Of a stretch of DNA of 64,000 nucleotides, positions 18,590 to 28,195 are shown piece after piece. The stretch is taken from NCBI RefSeq assembly GCF_000209655.1, contig NC_015458.1, positions 186,001 through 250,000 on the forward strand, read 5' to 3'. The notes beneath the pieces are model-generated. The model did not search any database, was not told the DNA's origin, and saw nothing but the letters and a program-made list of their open reading frames with translations. This DNA is from Pusillimonas sp. T7-7. Its GTDB lineage: Bacteria; Pseudomonadota; Gammaproteobacteria; Burkholderiales; Burkholderiaceae_B. The position numbers were made by a program, and so were the translations under genes. The first letter of the stretch is position 1. Each line of letters opens with the position of its first letter.

Positions 18590-19282
18590 TTATTGAGACT
18601 GCTTCATGAGTTGCTTCATCATGTCATGCATATTCACGGGCTTGGCCGGTAATTCAAACGCAGAGGCGGCAGGTGTGTCGGCGGCAATGGATTGCACCAC
18701 CATGTCGTCGCCCAGCCGCAGCAAACCGCGCTTGTTGTTTGGCAAGGCGTTTGTGAACTCAGCGATCATCTCGGCGCCCACCATCGCTTTCGACATGGCA
18801 AGATACGCGGCGGTCATTTCAACGACCAGCGGATCAGCTGTGAACACAGCTTGCGTGGTCTGGCTCTTGCCTTGCTTATCGGCGGTCGTCAGCTCATACA
18901 CATCGCCATCGATACCTGCGACGGTTTCTTTTTTGCCGGTCGCCTTGATGGATGTGATGCGCATCGCCAGGGGCGAGGTCTTGCCGCCTTCGTCGCTGTT
19001 GGCTACTTCGGCAAAGCCTTGCATCATGTTGCCGATTTCTATCACCGGCGGCATGCCCCCGGCCGCGTCGGGATAAACCACGTAGGCTTTGCCGTCGCGC
19101 GAGATCATGTAGCCGCCGTCGGTCGAGGGCATGTCAAAGCGGATAGTGTTGCTGTCCAGCCAGGACATGGTGTTGCTTTCGCCGTCGGTTGCTATCGTTG
19201 CCGTGCCGGCGGCCCAGGCGCAAAGCGGGCTGAGCGCGATCGTCAGCAGTGCGGCGCGTATGGCCAGGGATCGATGGTTCAT
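18590..19282 (-). CDS. Periplasmic protein, DUF4412-like
   Basis: From the ATG of MNHRSLAIRAALL the protein has 230 residues with a clear signal peptide (cleavage after ...CAWA, about residue 23). A beta-rich body follows (residues 24-190) with a short methionine-rich tail (MHDMMKQLMKQ). The repeating pattern, with a reported cargo-free domain of alternating strands, looks like the DUF4412 family, but this is a tentative match. A GGAG sequence precedes the chosen start; a longer in-frame start at 19414 would hide the signal peptide. It sits between gene D and the VWA gene. Function unknown. Confidence 0.7.
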   Translation of the reverse strand: MNHRSLAIRAALLTIALSPLCAWAAGTATIATDGESNTMSWLDSNTIRFDMPSTDGGYMISRDGKAYVVYPDAAGGMPPVIEIGNMMQGFAEVANSDEGGKTSPLAMRITSIKATGKKETVAGIDGDVYELTTADKQGKSQTTQAVFTADPLVVEMTAAYLAMSKAMVGAEMIAEFTNALPNNKRGLLRLGDDMVVQSIAADTPAASAFELPAKPVNMHDMMKQLMKQSQ

Positions 19283-19335
19283 GGGTGGCTCCGTGGGGCA
19301 ATTGAATAAATTGAATATAAAACGGCAATTTCCGT

Positions 19336-20037
19336 TTACTTCAGGCGTTCGAAGATGGTCTCGGCCAATTGCAGCGTTTGTAGTTTGCGAGCGGGCATGG
19401 TGTCTTTTCTCCATGCCCGGTCGGCTTTAATAATGGTCTTCATATCACGCTTGCTGGGCATTGGCATTCCAGGTCCGGAATAAGCCTCGATCGTAATAAT
19501 TGCCGTCCCCTGGCGTGCGACCAGCTTGCCTTCACCCAGGTCAAATCGAGCTTCATCGCCCATGGCCTCCACGTCTTCAAATTCGATAGGCGTCTGACTG
19601 GCGGCGTCAACGATCGAGTTTTTAGTGCGTTTGGCGCTGTCGGATTTTTGCGATTTATTGGTCTTGTCGGCGGCATCCATTTTGTCGCGCAGTATTTGCG
19701 CGGCTGCGGCCATTTCTTCACGGCTCACGGACCGTGTCCGCGATTTGAATCTTTTGGCCGCCTTTTCTTTACTGTCCATAATCTCTATCTGGGCTTTCGT
19801 GAAAACGCTGTGGTCGGCGCCAGACCATTTGGTCGTGCAGATCTGCCGCCGCTTCATCTTCAATTCGCGTTGCTTGATCTCGGCCTCGGGTACATCGAAC
19901 AGTTCAGCCACGGTGGCGGTGGGCACCATCAGACAAGGATCGTCGGCCAGCTTTTCCAGATCGACGGCCGCCGCAGGTAGTGCCAGTATGGCCAGTGCAT
20001 ATCCGGCCAATGTAGTGCGGATTGTGGTTGTTTGCAT
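19336..20037 (-). CDS. Secreted protein of unknown function (first gene of unit D-E-F)
   Basis: From the ATG of MQTTTIRTT the protein has 233 residues with a Sec signal peptide ending near ALPAAA. The mature part begins LEKLADDPCLMVP and has a second Cys in RRQICTTKW, so a disulfide is possible. A Lys/Ser/Thr-rich low-complexity middle follows. No family is recognised with confidence. It starts a new transcription unit: a 122-bp gap separates it from the metallopeptidase-like gene and holds a copy of the shared inverted repeat 81 bp before this start. The longer frame from 20226 would run over that operator and is rejected. Confidence 0.7.
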   Translation of the reverse strand: MQTTTIRTTLAGYALAILALPAAAVDLEKLADDPCLMVPTATVAELFDVPEAEIKQRELKMKRRQICTTKWSGADHSVFTKAQIEIMDSKEKAAKRFKSRTRSVSREEMAAAAQILRDKMDAADKTNKSQKSDSAKRTKNSIVDAASQTPIEFEDVEAMGDEARFDLGEGKLVARQGTAIITIEAYSGPGMPMPSKRDMKTIIKADRAWRKDTMPARKLQTLQLAETIFERLK

Positions 20038-20118
20038 AATTGATTCCCCTCGTGCGGCGTCTTGAGCAAGACGTTTTTTGCGGTTTTTGCAAGCATGAGC
20101 CAAAGCGCGGGCGTTGTC

Positions 20119-20136
20119 CCCCTTCAAATGAACAGG
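20119..20136. promoter_or_regulatory. 7-2-7 inverted repeat operator, site 2 (before gene 19336-20037)
   Basis: CCCCTTCA-AA-TGAACAGG matches the consensus at 14 of 16 arm bases. On the minus strand, 21 nt farther, CATGCT occupies the -10 position (20097-20092), the weakest -10 of the set. The gene starts 81 bp downstream. Confidence 0.55.
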
Positions 20137-20159
20137 TTTGGCGAGAAAGTCGGCCGAGG

Positions 20160-22541
20160 TCAATCTTTTGGAGTCTGATTTTTTTGCATGAATGTCGATC
20201 CACCAGGCAGTGCCGGGTTTGTCCACGGGATATCGCCGGTGACGGTGTTGGTGATCCGATTCAAATGGTTCAAAAGTCCACTGTCCTGGTCGGTATGCGT
20301 CGAGGTTGAATTAAAATATCCCGAGACGGTTTGATATTCGATCGGCTCGCCGTGTTCGTCTTCGCGGACGACCTGAAAGCGAAATGAACCCGCCAGATGT
20401 TTTGGCTCAGCGTGCTCCAGGATCAACTCAGGCGTCATGCAAGCATCATTCTCGTCATCACAGAGCCCCCATTTGTCCTCGCCCTGGGGTGCCAGAGCAA
20501 TGAGTTGTTGCAGCCTCAAAGTCTGTGTCGGGATTACAGAGACAGAAAACTGGTCTCCCGTGAGCGTTTGGGCACCGCCACTAGGCCCAGGCAGGGTAGC
20601 GCGAAGCATCATCTGGCAGGCTTTGGTGCCATGGTTTCCGCTGAATTGAGCCGATAGCGTGGTTTCATTTTTTGCTCGAAGTTTGCCCACGCCGGCATCT
20701 ATAATAGCGCCAGCCTGGCCGGCCATGGCAGTCGCGATTTGGTCTTCGACGTGTGACTGTAAGGCTTTGAGCTCATCAGGCGATAAGGGAGTGCTGATGC
20801 CTTTGTCGACGAGTTCCTTGAGTTTGCTTTCTGCCAGTTTAAAATCGCTTTTTATATTCTGCTCCATTTGTGGGGGCATCCGCTCGAGATCGGTGGCAGT
20901 GCTGTCCGGCGTCATCAATGTGAATGATGCACGCGCTTTGGTACCGCCCGTGCAATTCCAGAACAGATCAGGCCCCTGGATGTCAAACCCTGGGGGAAGC
21001 TCGCCTGCGGCCTGATCAACCCAGGATTTATCAGCCTCTTCGCCATAGAAGCCTTCAACCTCAACCCGTAGCGTGAAATCGGCCTCTTTGGTTTCGGCAG
21101 CGTCGCGTGCCACATTGGCGACCCGGACAAGCAGTTCAATCTCGCCCTCTTCATTTCGTAGTCTGCGGCTGCTTTGGGTGGTATAGCTATAGAGCGCCGT
21201 CGGATCGGGTGGTGGACTGATGACCTTGCGGTCTACAATCAGATGCAGCGCTTCGCGGTGGGCATCGTCGGGAGTTTCCAGCACGATTCGGATGGTATAG
21301 GGGATGGAGTCGGCACTGTCATCGGGTAGTTGGATGCGCAAGCGCCATGCGCGTGAGGCAATTGGCTGCAGGGGACCGCCGGACTGTGCGCTGCTGGCTT
21401 TATACAGGTCGGGGGAAGCCAGCGTGACGTTTTTCAGATGTTCGTAAAAGCGGTCGTCATCCAGATATCGTGCAACGAATAGGGGATAGAGGTTAAACAG
21501 CCCACCCTGATATACAGAGATCACATCAAAGATGTTCGCCGCGTTTTTCAGACCTGCATCTACTTGGGCCAAGCCTGTTTTTCCCGATGGCCCGGGTTGT
21601 TTGAATATATAGTGCAGATAGGTTTGACGACGATGGTCGTTGGCTTGCTTACTTCCCAGCATCTCGCCCATTGCGTACCAGAAATACCAGGTGCCGTAGC
21701 TGCACCACCATCCCAGCCCCTGGGTTTTGTATTGACTGATCAGGCTATCCCCCTTTGCTGCACTGTTCCGCAGATTTGGCGGCAGGGACCCCCAATCCAG
21801 AGGCTGGTCAAAATAGCGGACCCAATTGGCTCGATGTGAATCCTTGAACGGATGACCGTAGCGATATCCGTGGGTTTTCTCGAGCCAGCGGATCTGGATA
21901 TAAGCAGCCGTTCCCTCTGTCAGCCAATCCAATGCCCCAAGGCCTTCTCCCGTGTTGTTGTCAAAGGGCGGGTTTCGGCATTCAGGCGGCCCAGGCAGTA
22001 GACGGTCTGGGAAGCGGTAGGTACGGTTGCGTTGGATCGCGTGAAACAGCTCGTGTACAGCGGCCGGCTCCATGAGGTGGTCAAGTTTGCTCACGGGACG
22101 TAGAAAGCCGGGATTGGATGCAAGAAACATTCTGCCGGCTTTGTTATGTGACGAACTGATCTGTGAGCTATCGTCTTTGAGGAAAGCCAAATAACGATCA
22201 CCCGTTGTCAGTTTGAACTCGCGTTCCTGATTGATTTGGTAGGGAGCTGGAAAGCCCATCAATTGGAACCAGATGCTCGCACGATGCAGCATGTCCGTAT
22301 GTTTCTGGGCCATCAACAGCCGTTCGCCAGCGGGGGTACGGCTGGGCAGGACGAATTCGAGCATATCGACCTCTTGCTCCACGACGGTCCAGGCCAAGGA
22401 GGGCCATCGTGCCCAGGCTGGTGCGGCAAACAGCAGGCCAAAAACAAGAGTGGCCAGAATGGTACGGATGGCGCCTCCTGAATTACTGCAAATAATTTGA
22501 ATTTGCCCCATCCATCTGTAGGAGAATGCATGATTTGTCAT
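20160..22541 (-). CDS. Large secreted HExxH protein, putative gluzincin-type metallopeptidase
   Basis: With the start at MTNHAFSYRW the protein has 793 residues; the start is uncertain because no good ribosome site is seen (another Met is at 22511, and the frame is open to 22616). A hydrophobic export segment, ILATLVFGLLFAAPAWA, ends near residue 44. HELFH is at 163-167, and a third ligand candidate, the Glu of WLTEGTAAY, is 42 residues later, the order seen in gluzincin peptidases. The remaining 550 residues are beta-rich and of unknown fold. It is the third gene of unit A-B-C, 81 bp after gene B. Activity is inferred from the motif only. Confidence 0.7.
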   Translation of the reverse strand: MTNHAFSYRWMGQIQIICSNSGGAIRTILATLVFGLLFAAPAWARWPSLAWTVVEQEVDMLEFVLPSRTPAGERLLMAQKHTDMLHRASIWFQLMGFPAPYQINQEREFKLTTGDRYLAFLKDDSSQISSSHNKAGRMFLASNPGFLRPVSKLDHLMEPAAVHELFHAIQRNRTYRFPDRLLPGPPECRNPPFDNNTGEGLGALDWLTEGTAAYIQIRWLEKTHGYRYGHPFKDSHRANWVRYFDQPLDWGSLPPNLRNSAAKGDSLISQYKTQGLGWWCSYGTWYFWYAMGEMLGSKQANDHRRQTYLHYIFKQPGPSGKTGLAQVDAGLKNAANIFDVISVYQGGLFNLYPLFVARYLDDDRFYEHLKNVTLASPDLYKASSAQSGGPLQPIASRAWRLRIQLPDDSADSIPYTIRIVLETPDDAHREALHLIVDRKVISPPPDPTALYSYTTQSSRRLRNEEGEIELLVRVANVARDAAETKEADFTLRVEVEGFYGEEADKSWVDQAAGELPPGFDIQGPDLFWNCTGGTKARASFTLMTPDSTATDLERMPPQMEQNIKSDFKLAESKLKELVDKGISTPLSPDELKALQSHVEDQIATAMAGQAGAIIDAGVGKLRAKNETTLSAQFSGNHGTKACQMMLRATLPGPSGGAQTLTGDQFSVSVIPTQTLRLQQLIALAPQGEDKWGLCDDENDACMTPELILEHAEPKHLAGSFRFQVVREDEHGEPIEYQTVSGYFNSTSTHTDQDSGLLNHLNRITNTVTGDIPWTNPALPGGSTFMQKNQTPKD

Positions 22542-22622
22542 ATCATATGTTTTTGTTTGAAAGTGGGGCATCCCCGCTTCTGGTGCTTGCCCGCATGGAT
22601 TCTGCATTCTTCCCACGTCACT

Positions 22623-23594
22623 TTATTGCCGCCCGGCTCTGTGCACCACTTTCCGATGCCATTCAGGTCCCGATCCGGGGGACAGGCGCAGCAAGGTCCA
22701 GAGCTCCGACACGGCATCATCCATCAGCCCTTGCTGGTGCAGCAGACCGGTGATACCGCTGTCCTGGCCCGAGACATTCTTCGAGATCCGGAAAACCATC
22801 TCGGGTTGCCCGATCGAGGCGCTCTCGCTGGGCTCGGCCTGCCCACTGCCGCCCGTGGCGCTCAGGAACAGCATTTGTGCCACGCGGGCCGGGCCTGGTA
22901 GGTCTGCATCATTGGGCTCGCGGTACACCGCGGCACTCAGCGTCGACGGCGTGAAAGCACGCCAGACATCTGATGGGTCAGTGGGGCTGGCGGCGGACAG
23001 GCAGGGCATCCCAAGGCAATCCTGCTTTGCGGCATCGGTTTGATTGAGCTCAGCACGGCTGGCCCGCTCGACATGGGCCCGATTGCCCTGGACGGGGCCG
23101 AACACAAAACGCCAGGCCAGGTTGGGTCCTATACCAAAAATGCTTTCTGGTGGCCAAAATTCCCGCTCCACATGTCGGATGACATCCTGGTAGCGCTGGG
23201 GACCCAGATTGAAGCGCAGCACCTCGACATACTCGCGTTGCCCCTGGCCCGCTTGCGGCACGCGGTCCAGGTGGTATCGGATCAGGTAACGGGCATGCGG
23301 CAAGGGGGCCTCGGCGCAATCGACCAGCAGGACCGCCTTGGTCAGCGCATCCAGACCAGCATCCGGCCTGAAGGCCGTCTGGCCTGACTTCGGAAAGCGC
23401 TCCCTGGTGTAGAACGCCTCATCGCCGCAGGACTGGGTGATGTCCACTTCGGCAAAACCAGGAGCCCCGATGAAGGCAGCCGACCGCTGCTCGATGGCCT
23501 GCTGGGCCTTGGGTGGCAGGACTGTGGCGAGTCCTTGGCCTGGAGTTCCGGCTAGTGCCGCTGCCGCGAGCAGTAATGTTGTAAACAGGTTCAT
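22623..23594 (-). CDS. Secreted protein of unknown function (gene B)
   Basis: The 323-residue protein has a signal peptide (residues 1-24, MNLFTTLLLAAAALAG...). The mature protein has several cysteines (CGDEAF, VDCAEAP, QDCLGMPC) that could form disulfides in the periplasm. No known domain is recognised. Its ATG overlaps the stop of the upstream membrane protein gene (23591-23594), which shows tight coupling. The HExxH gene follows. Function unknown. Confidence 0.7.
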   Translation of the reverse strand: MNLFTTLLLAAAALAGTPGQGLATVLPPKAQQAIEQRSAAFIGAPGFAEVDITQSCGDEAFYTRERFPKSGQTAFRPDAGLDALTKAVLLVDCAEAPLPHARYLIRYHLDRVPQAGQGQREYVEVLRFNLGPQRYQDVIRHVEREFWPPESIFGIGPNLAWRFVFGPVQGNRAHVERASRAELNQTDAAKQDCLGMPCLSAASPTDPSDVWRAFTPSTLSAAVYREPNDADLPGPARVAQMLFLSATGGSGQAEPSESASIGQPEMVFRISKNVSGQDSGITGLLHQQGLMDDAVSELWTLLRLSPGSGPEWHRKVVHRAGRQ

Positions 23595-24592
23595 GATGTT
23601 TGAGATAAAGTCGTTTGTGCGTCATCGCCGGGCGTCTTGTCGGCGCCGCGCACGGCATCGTGGGCCTGTTCTTTAAGCTTGCGGAACTTGCCGGACATTT
23701 GTTCCAGCCTGGCTTCCCATTCCTGGTCGGGTTGCTGGCCTTCGATCGTCTTGAAATAGACATCCATCAGGCAGGTAACGGCAAAGGGCTCCAGCAGCGC
23801 GGCCTTGATGCTCCAGGCAAATAGCAGCGCAAAGACAAAAGCGCCGGCAGACCAGGCGCCCGGCATCAAATACACCACCAAGGTGGCCGGCGCCAGCATG
23901 ATCAGAAATACCAGAAAGCTGAACAGGTAGATCAACACAGCCAGCCATGCCGCGTTTTTCAGCATGATTTTGTAGTTTTGACCATAGAGGATCAGGGAGT
24001 CCCTGGCCGTGCCCCAGGGGTTGGTCGACTCCGTGTGTATCGTGCGGGCCAGGATGACTTCATCGACGAAGCCCACGGCCACTCGCAAAAAGGCATGCAG
24101 GATGCTGGATAGCTGTTGCGCGCCGGGCAGCGAGACAATGGACAAGGCGCCGCGCACCAGGCTGGTCAGTGCTTTGATTACGCCTTTGATGAGTTGGTCC
24201 ATGGCAAACAGCATGCTGGTTTGTGCAAACCGGGCCTTGACCACATCGGATCCATAGCGTATTTGCGATGTGCCTTGCGGTAGCGTTTTGCCGTCCAGCA
24301 GAGTCACCAGAATGGCGATATGGCCTGCTTTGACAAGATACAGCAGGTACTCGCGCGCCCAATACATGAAAACGCCAAAAACGCCAAAACCGATAATTCC
24401 ACCCCATACGGCGGCACTTGATTGCGTGCCTGGCCCGCTTAATGCGGCCAAGCCGTAACCCATGCCCGCACCCATGCCGGTCACCAGCACGTACCCCAGT
24501 GCAACGCCGACATAAACCAGCAGGCGCAAACCCAGAAACGGCAAAGTCTGCATCATGAGTTTTAACGTCTTCCCGATACTGAAATCCCACAT
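23591..24592 (-). CDS. Polytopic inner-membrane protein (gene A)
   Basis: From the ATG of MWDFSIGKTLK the protein has 333 residues, and AAGGAG lies 8 bp before this start. About five or six membrane segments are visible (residues 15-45, 60-85, 95-115, and two around 215-265), followed by a charged cytosolic tail (about residues 275-333). No transporter or enzyme motif is seen. It is the first gene of the unit A-B-C and has a copy of the shared operator 61 bp upstream, divergent from autotransporter 1. It might be the membrane anchor of the cluster; that is inference. Confidence 0.75.
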   Translation of the reverse strand: MWDFSIGKTLKLMMQTLPFLGLRLLVYVGVALGYVLVTGMGAGMGYGLAALSGPGTQSSAAVWGGIIGFGVFGVFMYWAREYLLYLVKAGHIAILVTLLDGKTLPQGTSQIRYGSDVVKARFAQTSMLFAMDQLIKGVIKALTSLVRGALSIVSLPGAQQLSSILHAFLRVAVGFVDEVILARTIHTESTNPWGTARDSLILYGQNYKIMLKNAAWLAVLIYLFSFLVFLIMLAPATLVVYLMPGAWSAGAFVFALLFAWSIKAALLEPFAVTCLMDVYFKTIEGQQPDQEWEARLEQMSGKFRKLKEQAHDAVRGADKTPGDDAQTTLSQTS

Positions 24593-24652
24593 GCCGCTTT
24601 CTCCTTGACCGCGCAAATTCAGGCCAGTCTATTGAGTTTTAGCGTGCGACGC

Positions 24653-24670
24653 GCCCTTCGTTTGAATGGG
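24653..24670. promoter_or_regulatory. 7-2-7 inverted repeat operator, site 3 (before gene A)
   Basis: GCCCTTCG-TT-TGAATGGG matches the consensus at 13 of 16 arm bases. On the minus strand TAGACT lies exactly 21 nt farther (24631-24626), in -10 position for the gene starting at 24592. Confidence 0.55.
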
Positions 24671-24723
24671 GTCAATCATAAAAGCGCAGATAAGGAAATA
24701 GCTTGCCTGAATAACTGTGCTTT

Positions 24724-24741
24724 CCCCTTCATATGAAGGGC
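24724..24741. promoter_or_regulatory. 7-2-7 inverted repeat operator, site 4 (before autotransporter 1)
   Basis: CCCCTTCA-TA-TGAAGGGC contains a perfect 16-bp palindrome (24725-24740) and matches the consensus at 15 of 16 arm bases. TAGCTT (24763-24768) follows after 21 nt as a -10 candidate; the start codon is 97 bp downstream. Confidence 0.75.
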
Positions 24742-24838
24742 GCGGTTTCAAATTGTTTACGGTAGCTTAAAAAAGAAACCATGTGTGGCCACGCACGCCT
24801 GTCTGCCATTTGAAAAATATTCTCTGGGGAAATGATTG

Positions 24839-27800
24839 ATGAACAAAATCTACTGCAAAGTGTGGAGCAAGGTCCGCAACGCCATGGTGGTGGCGTCTGA
24901 ACTGGCTCGTGGTGCGGGAAAGGGAAAAAATGGCGGCGCCCGGACATCGGCGCGATCCCGGCGCTTGAATGCCGTCGTTGTGGCGGTGGCCCTGGGCGGT
25001 GGCGCCGGCATGGCGCAAGCCGCCGACGTGCCAGTGGATGCTGACGGCAGCACAGAAACATTGAATGCCACAGATACGTATATCAAGATCACAGCCAGCA
25101 ATGGCGGCATAGTGGACGCCAATGGCAATGCCGTGACGATACTGGGCAACGACCCATCCAGTGAAGGCAGTGGCGTGGTGGTTCTGACGACCGGTGGGCA
25201 GTTGGTGCTCGACGGCGGCGGTACGCTGGACAATATCAATACGGTCGATGAGTCTCACGGCCTTTTCGCAGAAGGGGATGACACCAGTGCAATGCTAAGT
25301 GGCGTGGCGATATCGACGAAAGGCGACAAGGGCCGAGGGATTGACGCCAGCGAAAATTCGTCGGTCGACATGGTCGGAGGGCACATAACTACAGAGGGGA
25401 ATGGGTCCTCCCACGGTGTACTGGCTATTTTTGGTGCTCGAGTCACGCTTACCGATGGAGTGGTCATTACAACCAAAGGCTCAACGAATTCGTTCGGACT
25501 CCGAGGTTGGGATAGTGTCATTGATATGTCGGGCGGCAGTATTGCCACTGTTGGAGCCGGCGCCACTGGAGTTCAGGCCGGTGACGGGGCTACGATCAAG
25601 CTTACCGATGGCGTCAAGGTGACAACCACTGGCGCGTACGCCGCCGGTGTCTCGGCTAGTGGTGACTCAGACGTCACGTTGTCGGGCGGAAGCATCGTTA
25701 CCAAAGGTCAGAATAGCCACGGCGTTACGGGGATTGATTCATTTGTCACATTGAAAGATAAGGTGGCCATCACAACTGAAGGATCAGACGCTGTAGGGAT
25801 TCAGGCAACTGGCAATGCCAATATGGCCATGGCCGGCGGCAGTGTCACTACTCATGGCTCGTACGGTTACGGCGCCACGTCGGGCAATAACAGCACAATA
25901 GCGTTGACAGGCGTTGCCATCACCACCATGGGTGGCAGGGCGGATGGGCTCTCCGCACAAGCTCAGGGGCACATCAGCATGGCTGGAGGCAGCATCACCG
26001 CCGAAGGTTCGGAGGCGGCTGGTGCTGTTGCCGTAGATCAGTCTCGCATTACGTTGACCGACGGCGTGGCGATTACGACGAATGGAGATTGGGCAACGGG
26101 CATTGTTGCGGAAGACGATGCAAGTGTCACGATGTCTGGTGGCACTATTTCAACCGTGGGTGTGGGCGCGAAGGGCGCCCAGTTATGGAATAACAGTACA
26201 CTTTCTTTGGTCGATGTCTCCATCACGACCACAGGCGCGGACGCCAACGGCCTGCTCGTCGTGAATGACGCAAGCGCCCATTTGAACCGGGTCACAATGG
26301 ATACTGCTGGCGCATCCATCGCTCGTAATCTGAACTCCAGCGGCCTGAGTCCGCAGCCCATCCTCGTCGCGAATTCCGATCTGACGCAAAACAATGGTGT
26401 GCTCTTAGCCGTGACAGGCAGTAATTTGACTGACCCCACTGTTTTGCAGCTTACGGACGGCACACGAGCCGCTGGCGACATCACTGATGTCTCGACCAAT
26501 AACCGCAACACCCTGGCCCTAGCCAGCGGCTCGCAATGGACCGGCGTCTCGCGCTTGGATGGCAATTTGACTCTGACCGATGCCGGCACGGCCACCCACG
26601 GCGGTACCGTGGCGGCGCCGATTCAGGTTTCTGGGGACGTTATAGTCAGCAATGGCGCGGCCCTAGGCGGCAACCTGAACGTGGGTGGCATGCTCAGCGG
26701 CAGCAGCGGCGCTCTGCGTCCGGGCAACTCCATTGGCACGCAAACCTTTGCCAGCGCCGGCAGCTTTACGGGCGACTATCACGCCGAGGTCAACGCTGCA
26801 GGCCAGTCCGATCTGATCAGCGTCACTAGTGGCAACTTTGATTTGACGGGCACGAATCTGTATGTGGACGAAGCCGACGGTAACGGCGGCTACAAACTGG
26901 ATCATGACTACACCATTGTCACCACCGGCGATGCCACCGGGATTTCCGGTGTGGCCAACAATGAGTTCGCCAATGGCGGAGAACTCGAGGGCAGTCTGGC
27001 CAAATCCCTGGTCAAGCTTGATCCCGTCATCTACGGCGATGACGTCGTCAAGATCCGGCTTTCCATCGACCAGGCCAAGCAACTCACGCTGACCGACAAC
27101 CAGGACGCTGTCCTGACGGCGGCAGGGACCAATCCGGCGGTGCAGCAGGCAGCTCAGATGGATAACTACGCCGATGCCTTGGATCATCTATCGGGCGAAA
27201 TTCACGCCAGCACTCAGACCGCCTTGCTGGACACCGGCAACCTGATGCAGCGCACCTTGGTCAATCGCATGCGCGGCAATAGCGGCTCGCCGTCCTGCGC
27301 CAATACAGCGGGATCGGATCAGGACAGGGCGGGCCAGGCCGCAGCCTGCGGCCTGGATTATCCGCTCTGGGCTCAGGTCGTGGGCAGTTGGAACCATCAT
27401 GACGGCGACAGCAACACGGCGTCCACCCGCTACCGGCTGGGCGGCCTGTACCTGGGTGGCGACAAGACCTTTGACAGTGGCTGGCGTGTCGGCGGTGCTG
27501 TGGGCTTTACCGATGGCAAGATCAACGCGGATGACCGCGACTCCAATGCCGATGTGAAGAGCTACACCGCTGCGCTGTATGGGGGCAAAGGCTGGGCGCT
27601 GTCCAAAGGGCAGCTCAACCTGCTGATGGGGGCAGGCTACACCTATCATGATATCGACACCGATCGGGACACTAATGTGCTGGGCAGCCAGAGCCTGAGT
27701 GCGGGCTATCACGCCAACAGCACCCTGCTCTTTGCCGAGCTGGGCTATGCCTTGCCGGTGTCCGATGCCACTTACGTGGAGCCTTACCTGAATCTGGGCT

Positions 27801-28195
27801 GGACGGACTTGCGCACCAAGGGTTTCTCGGAGTCCGGCGGCTCGACCGCGCTGAAAGCCGATAGCGATCACAACCAGATCTTTACCCAGACCCTGGGGCT
27901 GCGCAGCACAACCGCATTCACTGCCGGCAAGACGGATATCAGCCTGCTGGCGGGCCTGGGGTGGCGCCACGCAAGCGGCGACCTGGACGCGACACGCACC
28001 ATGGCGTTCAGCCAAGGTGGCGGCGAGAGCTTCGAGATCAAGGGCGCCCCGATCGCGAAGAACGCGGCGGTACTGGATTTGGGAGCAGAGGCCCGCCTGG
28101 GGGAAAACACCGCGCTGGGGCTGTCTTATTCCGGTCAGTTCAGCAGTCACGGCAACGACAATACAGGATCACTGTACTTGCGTATGAAGTTTTAG
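24839..28195 (+). CDS. Autotransporter 1 (type Va) with repeat-rich passenger
   Basis: The 1118-residue protein begins with an extended signal peptide (ESPR, MNKIYCKVWSKVRNAMVVASE) and a hydrophobic core cleaved near residue 61 (GGAGMAQA). Residues 90-500 hold about nine repeats of 40-45 residues with GGSI-TT-G-A-GV and ITLTDGV patterns, which should form a beta-helix passenger. The autotransporter barrel occupies roughly residues 840-1118 and ends in a terminal Phe (YLRMKF), the outer-membrane assembly signal. The ATG is preceded by GGGGA. It is likely an adhesin or surface structure. It precedes the sensory operon, and a conserved operator lies upstream. Confidence 0.92.
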   Translation: MNKIYCKVWSKVRNAMVVASELARGAGKGKNGGARTSARSRRLNAVVVAVALGGGAGMAQAADVPVDADGSTETLNATDTYIKITASNGGIVDANGNAVTILGNDPSSEGSGVVVLTTGGQLVLDGGGTLDNINTVDESHGLFAEGDDTSAMLSGVAISTKGDKGRGIDASENSSVDMVGGHITTEGNGSSHGVLAIFGARVTLTDGVVITTKGSTNSFGLRGWDSVIDMSGGSIATVGAGATGVQAGDGATIKLTDGVKVTTTGAYAAGVSASGDSDVTLSGGSIVTKGQNSHGVTGIDSFVTLKDKVAITTEGSDAVGIQATGNANMAMAGGSVTTHGSYGYGATSGNNSTIALTGVAITTMGGRADGLSAQAQGHISMAGGSITAEGSEAAGAVAVDQSRITLTDGVAITTNGDWATGIVAEDDASVTMSGGTISTVGVGAKGAQLWNNSTLSLVDVSITTTGADANGLLVVNDASAHLNRVTMDTAGASIARNLNSSGLSPQPILVANSDLTQNNGVLLAVTGSNLTDPTVLQLTDGTRAAGDITDVSTNNRNTLALASGSQWTGVSRLDGNLTLTDAGTATHGGTVAAPIQVSGDVIVSNGAALGGNLNVGGMLSGSSGALRPGNSIGTQTFASAGSFTGDYHAEVNAAGQSDLISVTSGNFDLTGTNLYVDEADGNGGYKLDHDYTIVTTGDATGISGVANNEFANGGELEGSLAKSLVKLDPVIYGDDVVKIRLSIDQAKQLTLTDNQDAVLTAAGTNPAVQQAAQMDNYADALDHLSGEIHASTQTALLDTGNLMQRTLVNRMRGNSGSPSCANTAGSDQDRAGQAAACGLDYPLWAQVVGSWNHHDGDSNTASTRYRLGGLYLGGDKTFDSGWRVGGAVGFTDGKINADDRDSNADVKSYTAALYGGKGWALSKGQLNLLMGAGYTYHDIDTDRDTNVLGSQSLSAGYHANSTLLFAELGYALPVSDATYVEPYLNLGWTDLRTKGFSESGGSTALKADSDHNQIFTQTLGLRSTTAFTAGKTDISLLAGLGWRHASGDLDATRTMAFSQGGGESFEIKGAPIAKNAAVLDLGAEARLGENTALGLSYSGQFSSHGNDNTGSLYLRMKF

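Noticed and set aside
27188..28150. 320-residue minus-strand frame under the autotransporter 1 barrel
   Set aside because: Antisense of a clear beta-barrel with terminal Phe; the reverse translation has no known pattern.
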